Assembly: GCA_016124675.1 (NCBI GenBank)
Contig: WGNG01000007.1
Span: 61,340-125,339 of the forward strand
DNA: 64,000 nt
Source of the DNA: Alphaproteobacteria bacterium
GTDB lineage: Bacteria; Pseudomonadota; Alphaproteobacteria; Caulobacterales; Maricaulaceae
Direction of reading: 5' to 3'
A program made the position numbers and the translations under genes. This document shows, in pieces, positions 50,931 to 59,954 of this stretch. The stretch's first letter is position 1, and each line of letters starts with the position of its first letter. The notes beneath the pieces are model-generated. The model searched no databases, was not told the DNA's origin, and saw only the letters and a program-made list of their open reading frames with translations.

Positions 50931-51944
50931 ATGCTGACATTCTTGTTGTCGATCATGCTGGCCGGCCTCCCTCCCGACACCGGCGCCCGGCCCGATCATG
51001 CAAAGCCCGGCGATGGTGAGGACACAGTCATTACCTTTGTCTTTGAGAATGACCTGTTTTCCAACAGTGATCGTCAGTACACGAATGGATTGCGATTTGA
51101 ATCGATGGGCTCTGCGCACGAGCCATTTGAGTTCATTTCGACCGCAGCCGAGATATTTCCGTTCGCGGGAAACTGGGCCAATGCGCAATACAGACGCGGG
51201 TGGTCGCTGTCGCATTTGATATTTACCGCCAGCGATATCTCTCTCGAGAATCCGCCTGAGGATGACCACCCCTATGCGGGTTATCTGGCGGCCAGCCTGT
51301 TTTCCACAGCGATCACCGAAGACAGTGAGAACACGCTCAGCCTCGAGATTGGCCTGGTCGGCCCGTCCGCCCAGGGCGAGTTCGTGCAGCGTCACTGGCA
51401 CAATGATGTCCTGAACGATGCGGTCGATCCGGCCGGCTGGGCGACCCAGCTGCACGACGAGCTGGTTTTCGCCGTGGCGGTTCAAAGGCTGCGGCGCCGG
51501 GATTGGTTGAGCTCGGACCGCTGGAACGCCGATGCCTACACCCATGCCGGCGCCACGCTCGGCACGCTGCGAACGGATCTCTCCGGCGGGGTTTTCGCGC
51601 GCTGGTCGCTGGCGGCCCCCCCGGCGGGGGTTGCGGCGCCGCCGCGCATCCGCCCGGCCGTGAGCGCGTCAAGCTTCGCAACGAGAATTGACGGCTGGAA
51701 CGCTTACGTGTTCGGCGGACTGGCCGGGAACTGGGTGGGACGCGACATTTTCCTTGATGGCAACACGTTCCGGGCGTCGCGCTCCGTCGACAAGCATGAC
51801 ATGGTCTGGTCCGCCCAGGCGGGCGTCGCCGTGCAATGGCGCTTCGTGCGGATCACCTACACGCATATTGTGAGATCCGATCAGTTTGCGACGCAGCGCG
51901 AACAACACCGCTTCGGATCGTTCTCTGTATCGTTCGTCCGGTAG
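50931..51944 (+). CDS. LpxR-like lipid A 3'-O-deacylase (DUF2219)
   Basis: A 337-residue outer-membrane protein with a signal peptide and the LpxR signature ENDLFSNSDRQYTNGLRFES near residue 38, where Asn/Asp residues bind calcium and take part in catalysis in the Salmonella enzyme. The later DDHPYAGYLAASLF block and the C-terminal FSVSFVR barrel strand also match the family. Codon use is clearly less G/C-biased than neighbours at its start (TTT, AAT, AGT, GGA, TTG, CGA and ATA are frequent), suggesting acquired DNA. It would remove lipid A acyl chains. Confidence 0.85.
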   Translation: MLTFLLSIMLAGLPPDTGARPDHAKPGDGEDTVITFVFENDLFSNSDRQYTNGLRFESMGSAHEPFEFISTAAEIFPFAGNWANAQYRRGWSLSHLIFTASDISLENPPEDDHPYAGYLAASLFSTAITEDSENTLSLEIGLVGPSAQGEFVQRHWHNDVLNDAVDPAGWATQLHDELVFAVAVQRLRRRDWLSSDRWNADAYTHAGATLGTLRTDLSGGVFARWSLAAPPAGVAAPPRIRPAVSASSFATRIDGWNAYVFGGLAGNWVGRDIFLDGNTFRASRSVDKHDMVWSAQAGVAVQWRFVRITYTHIVRSDQFATQREQHRFGSFSVSFVR

Positions 51945-51993
51945 CGGCGCCGACATTCCCTGTGGACGGGCTGTGGGAAAACGCCGCAGTGCG

Positions 51994-52041
51994 CACACAA
52001 GGGGTGGACGTTAAGTGCTCCTTCACCACAATATATTGCAA
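51994..52041 (+). promoter_or_regulatory. NrdR-box-like sites upstream of nrdB
   Basis: CCACAATATATTGCAA (52026-52041) closely matches the NrdR box (ACACWATATWTTGTGT type). A weaker half-matched site, with ACACAA at 51995-52000, lies about 31 bases upstream, the spacing usual for tandem NrdR boxes. This fits NrdR control of the ribonucleotide reductase gene. Confidence 0.62.
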
Positions 52042-52100
52042 TCGTGCCCGCGCCATTTCGCGCGAGTCCCGTTCCGCCAGTGAAGGACGCCTGAGACGCC

Positions 52101-53144
52101 ATGACCCTCCTGACCGTATCCAGTGACCGCCCGGGTCTGCTCACCTCGAGCCATTCCTACAAGCCCTTCCGCTATCCGTGGGCCTATGATTTCTGGAAAA
52201 TCCAGCAGCAGGTCCACTGGCTGCCCGAGGAAGTGCCGCTGGGTGAGGACTGCAAGGATTGGGCGACGCGTCTGGATGACCGCGAGCGCAATCTGCTCAC
52301 CCAGATTTTCCGCTTCTTCACCCAGTCGGATGTGGAGGTGGGCGCCAACTACATGGAAAACTACATGCCGCTCTTCAAGCCGGTTGAAGTGCGCATGATG
52401 CTGGCCTCCTTCTCCAACATGGAGACGGTGCATATCGCCGCCTACGCCCTGCTTCTGGAAACCATCGGCATGCCCGACACCGAGTTCTCCGCCTTCATGG
52501 AGTATAAGGAAATGGCGGCCAAGCACGATTATCTGGGCAAGTTCGGGGTGGAGACCGAGAAGGACATCCTCACCTCCATGGCGGTGTTTGGCGGCTTCAC
52601 CGAAGGCCTGCAGCTGTTCGCCAGCTTCGCCATGCTGATGAACTTCCCGCGCTTCAACAAGATGAAGGGCATGGGCCAGATCGTGTCCTGGTCGGTGCGC
52701 GATGAGTCGCTGCACTGCGAGGGCATGATGAAGCTGTTCCATACATTCGCCGAGGAGACCGGCGCGCTCACTGCCTCGGTCAAGGACGACATCGCCGATT
52801 GCTGCAAGACCGTTGTCGCGCTGGAGGACAAATTCATCGAGCTCGCCTTCGAGGCCGGCGAGGTGGAGGGCATGACGCCCGACGATATCAAGAAATACAT
52901 TCGCTATATCGCCGACTGGCGCATGGGCCAGCTCAAGCTGAAGCCGATCTATGGCGTCAAGGAGCACCCGATCCCGTGGCTGAGCGAGATCCTCAACGGG
53001 GTCGAGCACGCCAACTTCTTCGAGGCGCGCGCCACCGAATACTCCAAGGGCGCCACCAAGGGCGCCTGGCATGGCGAGGACGGGGTGTGGGGCCTGTTCG
53101 ACAAGCGCCTGCAACGCCCGGCCAACGAACTGCCGGCGGAGTAG
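52101..53144 (+). CDS. nrdB: Ribonucleoside-diphosphate reductase beta subunit (class Ia)
   Basis: A 347-residue R2 protein. The di-iron/tyrosyl-radical ligands are visible: D77 (QSDVEV), E108 and H111 (NMETVHIAAY) with radical Tyr at Y115, and the second half with GGFTEGLQLF and RDESLHCEGMM. This is an active class Ia subunit. The alpha subunit (nrdA) is not in the window; it is normally adjacent but can be separate. NrdR boxes precede the gene. The start at 52101 follows GAAGGA. Confidence 0.95.
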   Translation: MTLLTVSSDRPGLLTSSHSYKPFRYPWAYDFWKIQQQVHWLPEEVPLGEDCKDWATRLDDRERNLLTQIFRFFTQSDVEVGANYMENYMPLFKPVEVRMMLASFSNMETVHIAAYALLLETIGMPDTEFSAFMEYKEMAAKHDYLGKFGVETEKDILTSMAVFGGFTEGLQLFASFAMLMNFPRFNKMKGMGQIVSWSVRDESLHCEGMMKLFHTFAEETGALTASVKDDIADCCKTVVALEDKFIELAFEAGEVEGMTPDDIKKYIRYIADWRMGQLKLKPIYGVKEHPIPWLSEILNGVEHANFFEARATEYSKGATKGAWHGEDGVWGLFDKRLQRPANELPAE

Positions 53145-53153
53145 CTATTTCAA

Positions 53154-53180
53154 ACGCCCGCGTCCTCAGGGCGCGGGCGT
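53154..53180 (+). terminator. Hairpin after nrdB, overlapping the end of nth
   Basis: A 9-bp stem (53154-53162 with 53172-53180) is followed by CTTGTCCTT. It ends the nrdB transcript and includes the last codons of the convergent nth gene. Confidence 0.65.
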
Positions 53181-53855
53181 CTTGTCCTTGAAGCGGCAGA
53201 TATCGGTGATGGCGCAGCGCCAGCATTCGGGCTTGCGGGCCTTGCACACATAGCGCCCGTGCAGGATCAGCCAGTGATGCGCGCCCTTGAGATAGGCCCC
53301 GGGCGTGATGGCTTCGAGGCGCGCCTCAACCTCGTCCGGCGTCTTTCCCGGCGCCAGGCCCGTCCGGTTGGACACGCGGAAGATATGGGTGTCGACCGCG
53401 ATGGTGGTGTGCCCGAACGCCTCGTTCAGCACCACATTGGCGGTCTTCCGCCCCACGCCTGGCAGGCGCATCAGATCCTCGCGCGTGCGCGGCACCTCGC
53501 CGCCAAATTCCTCAATGATCAGCCGTGACAGGGCGATGACGTTCTTGGCCTTGTTGCGGAACAGGCCGATCGTCTTGATGTGCTCGCGCACGCCCTCTTC
53601 GCCCAGCGCCAGCATGGCCTGAGGCGTGGCGGCGGCGGCAAACAGGCGGCGTGTGGCCTTGTTCACGCCCACGTCGGTCGCCTGGGCGGACAGCGCCACG
53701 GCGACGACCAGCGTGTACGGATTGACGTACTCAAGCTCGGTGCGCGGTTCAGGCTGGATCTCGGCCAGGCGCGCGTAAACCTCCTCGGCCTGCTCGCGGG
53801 TCAGGCCGGGCAAGCGGCGCCGGGCCGGACGCTTGCGCAGCGCGGCCTTCGTCAT
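53166..53855 (-). CDS. nth: Endonuclease III
   Basis: A 229-residue base-excision glycosylase/AP lyase for oxidised pyrimidines. The helix-hairpin-helix LPGVGRKTANVV holds the catalytic lysine, the Asp is in AVDTHIFRV, and the 4Fe-4S cluster ligands are in CKARKPECWRCAITDIC (C-x6-C-x2-C-x5-C). All are intact. Its ATG overlaps the stop of leuS by four bases (53852-53855), so it is the last gene of a leftward unit with leuS. Confidence 0.95.
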   Translation of the reverse strand: MTKAALRKRPARRRLPGLTREQAEEVYARLAEIQPEPRTELEYVNPYTLVVAVALSAQATDVGVNKATRRLFAAAATPQAMLALGEEGVREHIKTIGLFRNKAKNVIALSRLIIEEFGGEVPRTREDLMRLPGVGRKTANVVLNEAFGHTTIAVDTHIFRVSNRTGLAPGKTPDEVEARLEAITPGAYLKGAHHWLILHGRYVCKARKPECWRCAITDICRFKDKTPAP

Positions 53856-56545
53856 TCGTCGAGCCTGGGAACATTGATCAGGCGCGGATAGCCCGTCTTC
53901 CTGTCGCGTACGATGACGACTTTGGACAGGTCCGCGCCGGCCGTTTCCTTGCCCATTTCACGCAGGCGGGCGAAAGCGGTCTCGCGGATCGTGTCATCGT
54001 CCGCGTCCGGAGCGACGGGAATGGAGGCGCGGCGCTTGCCGCCTTCCTGCACCACCAGCTCCACTGTCTCGATGGCGGCGCTGAGCATGGCGGCGTCGGC
54101 CTTGGGCCAGGCGGCCTGGAACACGCTGGGCTGCCCGCCCGCCATCTCCCACAGCTCTTCGGCCATGAAGGGCGCAAACGGCGCCAGCACCCGGATGACA
54201 GACTGCAGGGTCTCGCGCGTGACGGGCTGGCCTTCAGCAGCATTGAGGTATTTCATCAGCTCGGCGATGGCGGTGTTCAGGCGCAAATTCTCCAGATCCT
54301 CGGTGACCGCCATGACCAGCTTGGCCGCCGCCAGCGTCACGGCTTTCGGTTCCTCGCTCGCGGGCGCGGCGAGGGCGCCGGTGGCGTAGCGCCACATCCG
54401 GCGCAGGAATTTCAGCGCGGCGGCTACCGCGTCGGTGTCCCACTGGCGCATGGCCTCCACGGGGCCCATGAACATCATGTGCACCCGGAAGGCGTCTGCG
54501 CCGAAGCGTTCCACCACATGGTCGGGCGTCACCACATTGCGCAGGGATTTCGACATTTTCGCGCCGACGCGCTCCACCGTTTCGCCGGTCGGGGCGTGTA
54601 CGAAGGATCCGTCCTCGCGCGCTTCGACCTCATCGACCGCCAGCACGATGCCGCGGGCGTTCTTGAAGGCGTGGCTGGTCAGGAGACCCTGGTTGACCAG
54701 CTTCTGGAACGGCTCTTTCGTGGACGCAAGCCCCAGATCAAACAGCACCTTGTGCCAGAAGCGCGCATACAGAAGATGCAAGGTGGCGTGCTCGGCGCCG
54801 CCGACATACAGGTCCACCATGCCCCAGGCGCGCTCGACCTGCGGATCGACCAGCGCGTCTTCGTTCCGCGGGTCCTTGAAGCGCAGATAATACCAGCACG
54901 ACCCGGCCCATTGCGGCATGGTTGAGGTCTCCCGCCGGCCTTTCAGGCCGGACTTCGGATCGGTCACCTCCAGCCATTCGCCGGCGCGGGCCAGCGGACT
55001 TTCGGCCTGGCCCGTGGGCTTGTAGCTCTCGATATGGGGCAGGGTCAGGGGCAGCTCGCTGACGTCCAGCGTGGTGCGCGTGCCGTCCTCCCAGTGCACG
55101 ATGGGAATCGGCTCGCCCCAATAGCGCTGGCGCGCGAACGTCCAGTCGCGCAGATTATAGCTTGTGACGCGCCGGCCCAGCCCACGCGCCTCCAGGAAGT
55201 CGGCGACCTGCTCGCGTGCATCGCGCCAGCGCACGCCGGCCTGATAGAGCCCGCTCTCATCGGGCGCGGCCAACATCACGCCGTCCTCGGTCCAGCAGGC
55301 CCGTCCCGCCAGCACATCCGCACGCGCAGGATTCTCTGCACCCGGATCAATGACGGGCAGGATGTCGAGGCCATAGGACTGCGCGAAAGCAAAATCGCGC
55401 TCGTCGTGGGCGGGCACGCCCATCACCGCGCCCGTCCCGTAATCGGGCAGGACATAGTCCGCGACGAAGATCGGGACCTTGCGGCCCGTCACCGGGTTGA
55501 TCGCCTCGGCCCCGGTGAGCACGCCCGTCTTTTCTGCGTCCACCGTCCGGTCAAGGTCTGATTTGCGCGCTGCGGTCTCGACATAGTCGCGCACGGCGGC
55601 ACGCATGGCCGGCGTGGTGATCGAATCCACCAGGGGGTGCTCGGGCGCCAGCGCCAGGAAGGTGACGCCGCCCAGCGTGTCGACGCGGGTGGTGAACGTC
55701 TCCACCTGCGCGTCATGGCCCGCCACGGCGAAGCGCAGGGACACGCCCTGCGACCGCCCGATCCAGTTGCGCTGGGAATCCTTGATGCCTTCAGGCCAGT
55801 CAAGACCGTCAAGATCGGCGAGCAAACGCTCCGCATACGCCGTGATCCTCATCTTCACCTGGCGCAGCGGGATGCGCACGACATCGTGGCCCTGTTCGGA
55901 CTTGCCGTCATACACCTCTTCATTGGCCAGGATGGTGCCGAGTTCCGGGCACCAGTTAACCGGCGCGGTGTCGAAATAAACCAGCCGGCGCGCGTCCTGG
56001 AAATCCTGGACGGCGAGCTTGCCCCCGGCGCGTATTTCGTCCGGGATCGGCAGCTCCTCGATCGGGCGCGCCCGGCTCGCGCCGGCGTCATACCAAGCGT
56101 TATACAGCCGCACGAAGATATACTGAGTCCATTTGTAATAGTCCGGGCTGGACGTCGCGATCTCACGCTCCCAGTCATAGCCAAGGCCCAGCAGCGCCAT
56201 CTGGCGCTTGTAGGTGGCGATGTTCTGTGCGGTGGACACGGCCGGGTGCACGCCGGTGCGCACGGCGTATTGCTCGGCGGGCAGACCGAAACTGTCCCAG
56301 CCCATCGGATGGAGGACGGTGAAGCCCTGCATCTTCTTGTAGCGGGCCACGATGTCGGTGGCGAGATAGCCCACAGGGTGGCCCACATGCAGGCCCGCCC
56401 CGGACGGGTAGGGGAACATGTCCAGCACATAGAAGGTCTTGTCGCCGGGCTTCGGGTGCGGCGTGCGATTGACGCCGAGCGCGTCCCACGCCGCGCGCCA
56501 TTTGGCTTCCAGGGCGGTGAAATCATAGGCGGTCTGATCGGTCAT
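53852..56545 (-). CDS. leuS: Leucyl-tRNA synthetase
   Basis: An 897-residue class Ia synthetase. HVGH (53-56) in SGAGLHVGHPVGY and KMSKS in GAKMSKSLRN are present, together with the CP1 editing domain and the LeuRS-specific C-terminal domain. ATG 56545 (MTDQTAYDF) is the family start; a longer frame upstream is without support. It is 67 bases downstream of ileS on the same strand, a frequent alphaproteobacterial arrangement is not assumed. Confidence 0.96.
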   Translation of the reverse strand: MTDQTAYDFTALEAKWRAAWDALGVNRTPHPKPGDKTFYVLDMFPYPSGAGLHVGHPVGYLATDIVARYKKMQGFTVLHPMGWDSFGLPAEQYAVRTGVHPAVSTAQNIATYKRQMALLGLGYDWEREIATSSPDYYKWTQYIFVRLYNAWYDAGASRARPIEELPIPDEIRAGGKLAVQDFQDARRLVYFDTAPVNWCPELGTILANEEVYDGKSEQGHDVVRIPLRQVKMRITAYAERLLADLDGLDWPEGIKDSQRNWIGRSQGVSLRFAVAGHDAQVETFTTRVDTLGGVTFLALAPEHPLVDSITTPAMRAAVRDYVETAARKSDLDRTVDAEKTGVLTGAEAINPVTGRKVPIFVADYVLPDYGTGAVMGVPAHDERDFAFAQSYGLDILPVIDPGAENPARADVLAGRACWTEDGVMLAAPDESGLYQAGVRWRDAREQVADFLEARGLGRRVTSYNLRDWTFARQRYWGEPIPIVHWEDGTRTTLDVSELPLTLPHIESYKPTGQAESPLARAGEWLEVTDPKSGLKGRRETSTMPQWAGSCWYYLRFKDPRNEDALVDPQVERAWGMVDLYVGGAEHATLHLLYARFWHKVLFDLGLASTKEPFQKLVNQGLLTSHAFKNARGIVLAVDEVEAREDGSFVHAPTGETVERVGAKMSKSLRNVVTPDHVVERFGADAFRVHMMFMGPVEAMRQWDTDAVAAALKFLRRMWRYATGALAAPASEEPKAVTLAAAKLVMAVTEDLENLRLNTAIAELMKYLNAAEGQPVTRETLQSVIRVLAPFAPFMAEELWEMAGGQPSVFQAAWPKADAAMLSAAIETVELVVQEGGKRRASIPVAPDADDDTIRETAFARLREMGKETAGADLSKVVIVRDRKTGYPRLINVPRLDE

Positions 56546-56612
56546 GGATCGCGTTCCGTAAGGGTCCAGCCGGCCTCCAGCGCCTGGAGGCGGCCAGGGT
56601 CTGTCGTGTGGT

Positions 56613-59600
56613 CTAGCCGGCCTTGGCCACGCTGATGCGCACCGTATCGCCGAGAATATCCGCTTCACTGACCGTCCCGTGCAGCAGGTCAGCGGCCGTC
56701 AGGGATACCGCCAGCGTTTCGGCCTTGATGAAGTCGCCATGGGCCTGCATCGCCGCGGCGATGTCCGGCCCGCCGGCGATGGCCAGCGCGATGCGGTCGG
56801 AGACGTCGAGGCCAGCGTCCTTGCGCGCTGACTGTACCGCCCGCACGAGGTCGCGCGCGAGGCCTTCGCGCTCCTGACCGGCGTCCACCGAAATGTCGAG
56901 CACGACAGCGCCGGTGCCCGCGAAAGGCTCGGCCGCGCTGCCCTCGGCGGCGACCATGCGCAAGGTAAACTCGTCCGGGGACAACGCTTCGCCCGCCACC
57001 TGCGCCGACCCGTCGGGGGTCAGGGTGAAGGCGCTGGCGCGTGCGGCGGCCATCACCTCTTTCATCTTCCCGCCCAGACGCTTGCCGATCTGCGGGTTCA
57101 CCTTGAGCTCCACAGACCCGAAGGCATCTAGATCGGTGGACAGCGCCACATCGCGCACATTCAGCTCTTCGGCGATCAGGCCCACATAGGGGGCCAGCGC
57201 CGGGGCGTCGGCATGGACGATGGTAAGGGATTTGAGCGGCAGGCGCACGCGCAGACGGTGGCGTTCACGCACCGACAGCGCTGCCGAGCACGCGTCGCGC
57301 ACCAGATCCATGGCGCGGGCCAGATCATGATCGTGGGCGAATTCATCCGTTGCCGGCCACAGCGCCAGATGAACCGAGCGCTCGCCGGTCAGCGACTTGT
57401 ATAGCTTCTCCGTCACGATCGGCAGAAGCGGCGCAAGCACGCGGCACACCTGGGTCAGCACCGTATACAGCGTATCAAAGGCAGCATCGCGGGACGCCGC
57501 GTCCGTCGAGCCCCAGAAGCGCGCCCGTGATCGGCGGATATACCAGTTGGTCAGGGCGTCGAAATAGGCCGTTCCCGCCTTGCAGGCGCGCGGTATGTCG
57601 AACCCGTCCAGCGCCGCCTCGACAGCCGCCGCCAGCTCGCCGGTCTTGGTCAGGATGTAGCGATCCAGCGGATCGGACGCATCGCGGATGATTTGCGGCG
57701 TGCGGGTCTCCAGATTGGCGTAGAGCGAGAAGAAGGCGTAGGCGTTCATCAGGGGCGCGATGGCTTCGCGCTGTACTGCGGCGATGTCGCGCGCCTCCTT
57801 GGGCACGAGGAGGTCGCCGCCATTGAGCACAGGCGAGGCGATCAGGAACCAGCGCATAACGTCTGATCCGGCCTTGTCGAAAAACTCCAGCGGGTCGGGA
57901 TAATTGCGCAGGCGCTTGGACAGTTTCTGGCGGTTCTCGTCCAGCACCACGCCGTGGCAGATGGCGTTGAGGAAGGGCGGCTGGTCGAACAGCATCGTGC
58001 CCAGCACCATCAGCGTGTAGAACCAGCCGCGCGTCTGGGCGACGTATTCCACGATGAAATCGGCCGGGAAATTGGCCTCGAACCAGTCCTTGTTCTCGAA
58101 CGGATAATGCACGCTGGCGAACGGCATGGAGCCGGAATCAAACCAGACATCGAACACATCCTCCACCCGGACCATTTTCGATTTGCCGGTGGGGTCGTCC
58201 GGGTTGGGCCGGGTCAGATGGTCGATGAAGGGGCGGTGCAGATCGGTGATCGTGACCCCGAACGCGGCCTCCAGCTCGGCGATGGAGCCGTAGACTTCGG
58301 TGCGCGGATAATCGGGATCATCGCTCATCCACACCGGGATGGGCGTGCCCCAGAAGCGTGAGCGCGAAATGTTCCAGTCCTGCGCTCCGGCCAGCCAATT
58401 GCCGAAAATCCCGTCCTTCACATGGGCAGGCGCCCAGTTGATCTGCTGGTTGAGCTCCACCATGCGCTCTCGGAAGTCGGAAACCTTCAGATACCAGCTG
58501 TCCACCGCCTTGTAGATCAGCGGCTCGTCCGTGCGCCAGCAATGGGGATAATTGTGGTCATACGTATCGTGGCGGAAGAGCTTGCCTTCCTCCTTCAGGC
58601 GCTGGGTGATCGGCTTGTTGGCGTCAAACACCAGCATGCCTTCATAGTCGGGGATCTCGCGGGTGTAGCGCCCGGCCTGATCCACGGGCACCACCACGGC
58701 GATGCCGGCGCGGCGGCAGGCATTGAGGTCATCCTCGCCAAAGCCGGGCGCCATGTGCACCACGCCCGTACCGTCCTCGTCGGTGACGAAGTCCTCGATC
58801 AGGATACGGAAGGCCTTCTCGTGGCCGAGGAAATAATCGAACGGCGGGTGGTAGGTGAGGTTCTCCAGCGCGGCGCCCTTGACGGTCGCGATGCGCTGCG
58901 CCCCTTCGAGCTGTTTCTTGTATTTTTCCAGGGCGTTGGCGGACAGGATATAGCGCTCGCCATCCTTGGCCATGACAGCGTAATCGATGTCCGCACCCGC
59001 TGCGGCGGCGAGGTTGGACGGCAGCGTCCAGGGCGTGGTGGTCCAGATCAGCAGCTGCGCGCCGGAGAGGTCTCCCTGACCGTCGCGGATGCGGAAACCG
59101 ACCGTGACGGCCGGATCGGTCCGGTTACGGTAGGAATTGTCGAGACGCGTCTCGAAGTTCGACAGCGGGCTTTCCACTGCCCACGAATACGGCACCACGC
59201 GGTAATCGCGATACACAAGCCCCTTGTCCCAGAGCTGCTTGAACGCCCACAGGCAGCTTTCCATGAAGCCGATATCGAGCGTCTTGTAATCATTCTCGAA
59301 GTCCACCCAGCGGGCCTGCCTGGTGACATAGGTCTCCCACTCGCCGGCATATTTCATCACCTCGGAGCGGGCGGCGGCGTTGAACCTGTCGATACCCAGC
59401 TCGATCACCGCCTTGCGCCCGGAAATGCCCAGCGCTTTCTCTGCGGCAAGTTCCGCCGGCAGGCCATGGGTATCCCAGCCAAAGCGGCGCTCCACCCGGC
59501 GGCCTTTCATGGTCTGGAAGCGCGGGATCACGTCCTTGGCGAAGCCGGTCAGCAAATGCCCGTAATGGGGCAGGCCGTTGGCGAAGGGCGGACCATCATA

Positions 59601-59762
59601 AAAGACGAACTGGTTGTCGTCCGGACGCTGGTCGATGGAGGCCTGAAACGTCCCGTCAGCCTTCCAGAACGCCAGAATCTCCTGGTCCACCTGCGGCAGG
59701 TCCGCAGGGCTGCGCGCTGCTGCAAAACGGCGGTCCGCCGCCTTCGCTGGGATCTCGGCCAT
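56613..59762 (-). CDS. ileS: Isoleucyl-tRNA synthetase, IleS2 type
   Basis: A 1049-residue synthetase. The active-site motif is HYGH (66-69) in GLPHYGHLLTG, followed by RRVERRFGWDTHGLPAE, and the KMSKS loop reads KLSKRLRNYPDP. These are the signatures of the eukaryotic-like IleS2 class, not of the ordinary bacterial IleS1 (HIGH, WDCHGLP, KMSKS-GN). IleS2 enzymes are often less sensitive to the antibiotic mupirocin. Anticodon-binding and C-terminal domains appear complete. ATG 59762 has GAGGA six bases away. Confidence 0.95.
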   Translation of the reverse strand: MAEIPAKAADRRFAAARSPADLPQVDQEILAFWKADGTFQASIDQRPDDNQFVFYDGPPFANGLPHYGHLLTGFAKDVIPRFQTMKGRRVERRFGWDTHGLPAELAAEKALGISGRKAVIELGIDRFNAAARSEVMKYAGEWETYVTRQARWVDFENDYKTLDIGFMESCLWAFKQLWDKGLVYRDYRVVPYSWAVESPLSNFETRLDNSYRNRTDPAVTVGFRIRDGQGDLSGAQLLIWTTTPWTLPSNLAAAAGADIDYAVMAKDGERYILSANALEKYKKQLEGAQRIATVKGAALENLTYHPPFDYFLGHEKAFRILIEDFVTDEDGTGVVHMAPGFGEDDLNACRRAGIAVVVPVDQAGRYTREIPDYEGMLVFDANKPITQRLKEEGKLFRHDTYDHNYPHCWRTDEPLIYKAVDSWYLKVSDFRERMVELNQQINWAPAHVKDGIFGNWLAGAQDWNISRSRFWGTPIPVWMSDDPDYPRTEVYGSIAELEAAFGVTITDLHRPFIDHLTRPNPDDPTGKSKMVRVEDVFDVWFDSGSMPFASVHYPFENKDWFEANFPADFIVEYVAQTRGWFYTLMVLGTMLFDQPPFLNAICHGVVLDENRQKLSKRLRNYPDPLEFFDKAGSDVMRWFLIASPVLNGGDLLVPKEARDIAAVQREAIAPLMNAYAFFSLYANLETRTPQIIRDASDPLDRYILTKTGELAAAVEAALDGFDIPRACKAGTAYFDALTNWYIRRSRARFWGSTDAASRDAAFDTLYTVLTQVCRVLAPLLPIVTEKLYKSLTGERSVHLALWPATDEFAHDHDLARAMDLVRDACSAALSVRERHRLRVRLPLKSLTIVHADAPALAPYVGLIAEELNVRDVALSTDLDAFGSVELKVNPQIGKRLGGKMKEVMAAARASAFTLTPDGSAQVAGEALSPDEFTLRMVAAEGSAAEPFAGTGAVVLDISVDAGQEREGLARDLVRAVQSARKDAGLDVSDRIALAIAGGPDIAAAMQAHGDFIKAETLAVSLTAADLLHGTVSEADILGDTVRISVAKAG

Positions 59763-59954
59763 GGTGGTCCTCATTCAGGCGTATCCTCGCGCCCGGCGCC
59801 GCACGCAGACGGAGCGAAGAGAGGGGGTGCGCGTCGGTGCGCAGCATGCGGCGGTAGCGCTCCGGCGCCATCGGGTCAAGGCGTCCGGCATTATTCGCGT
59901 GCGCACTGGCTCATTTGTCCGGACAGGTTATGTGTGGCGAGCCGAGCGCACGGC

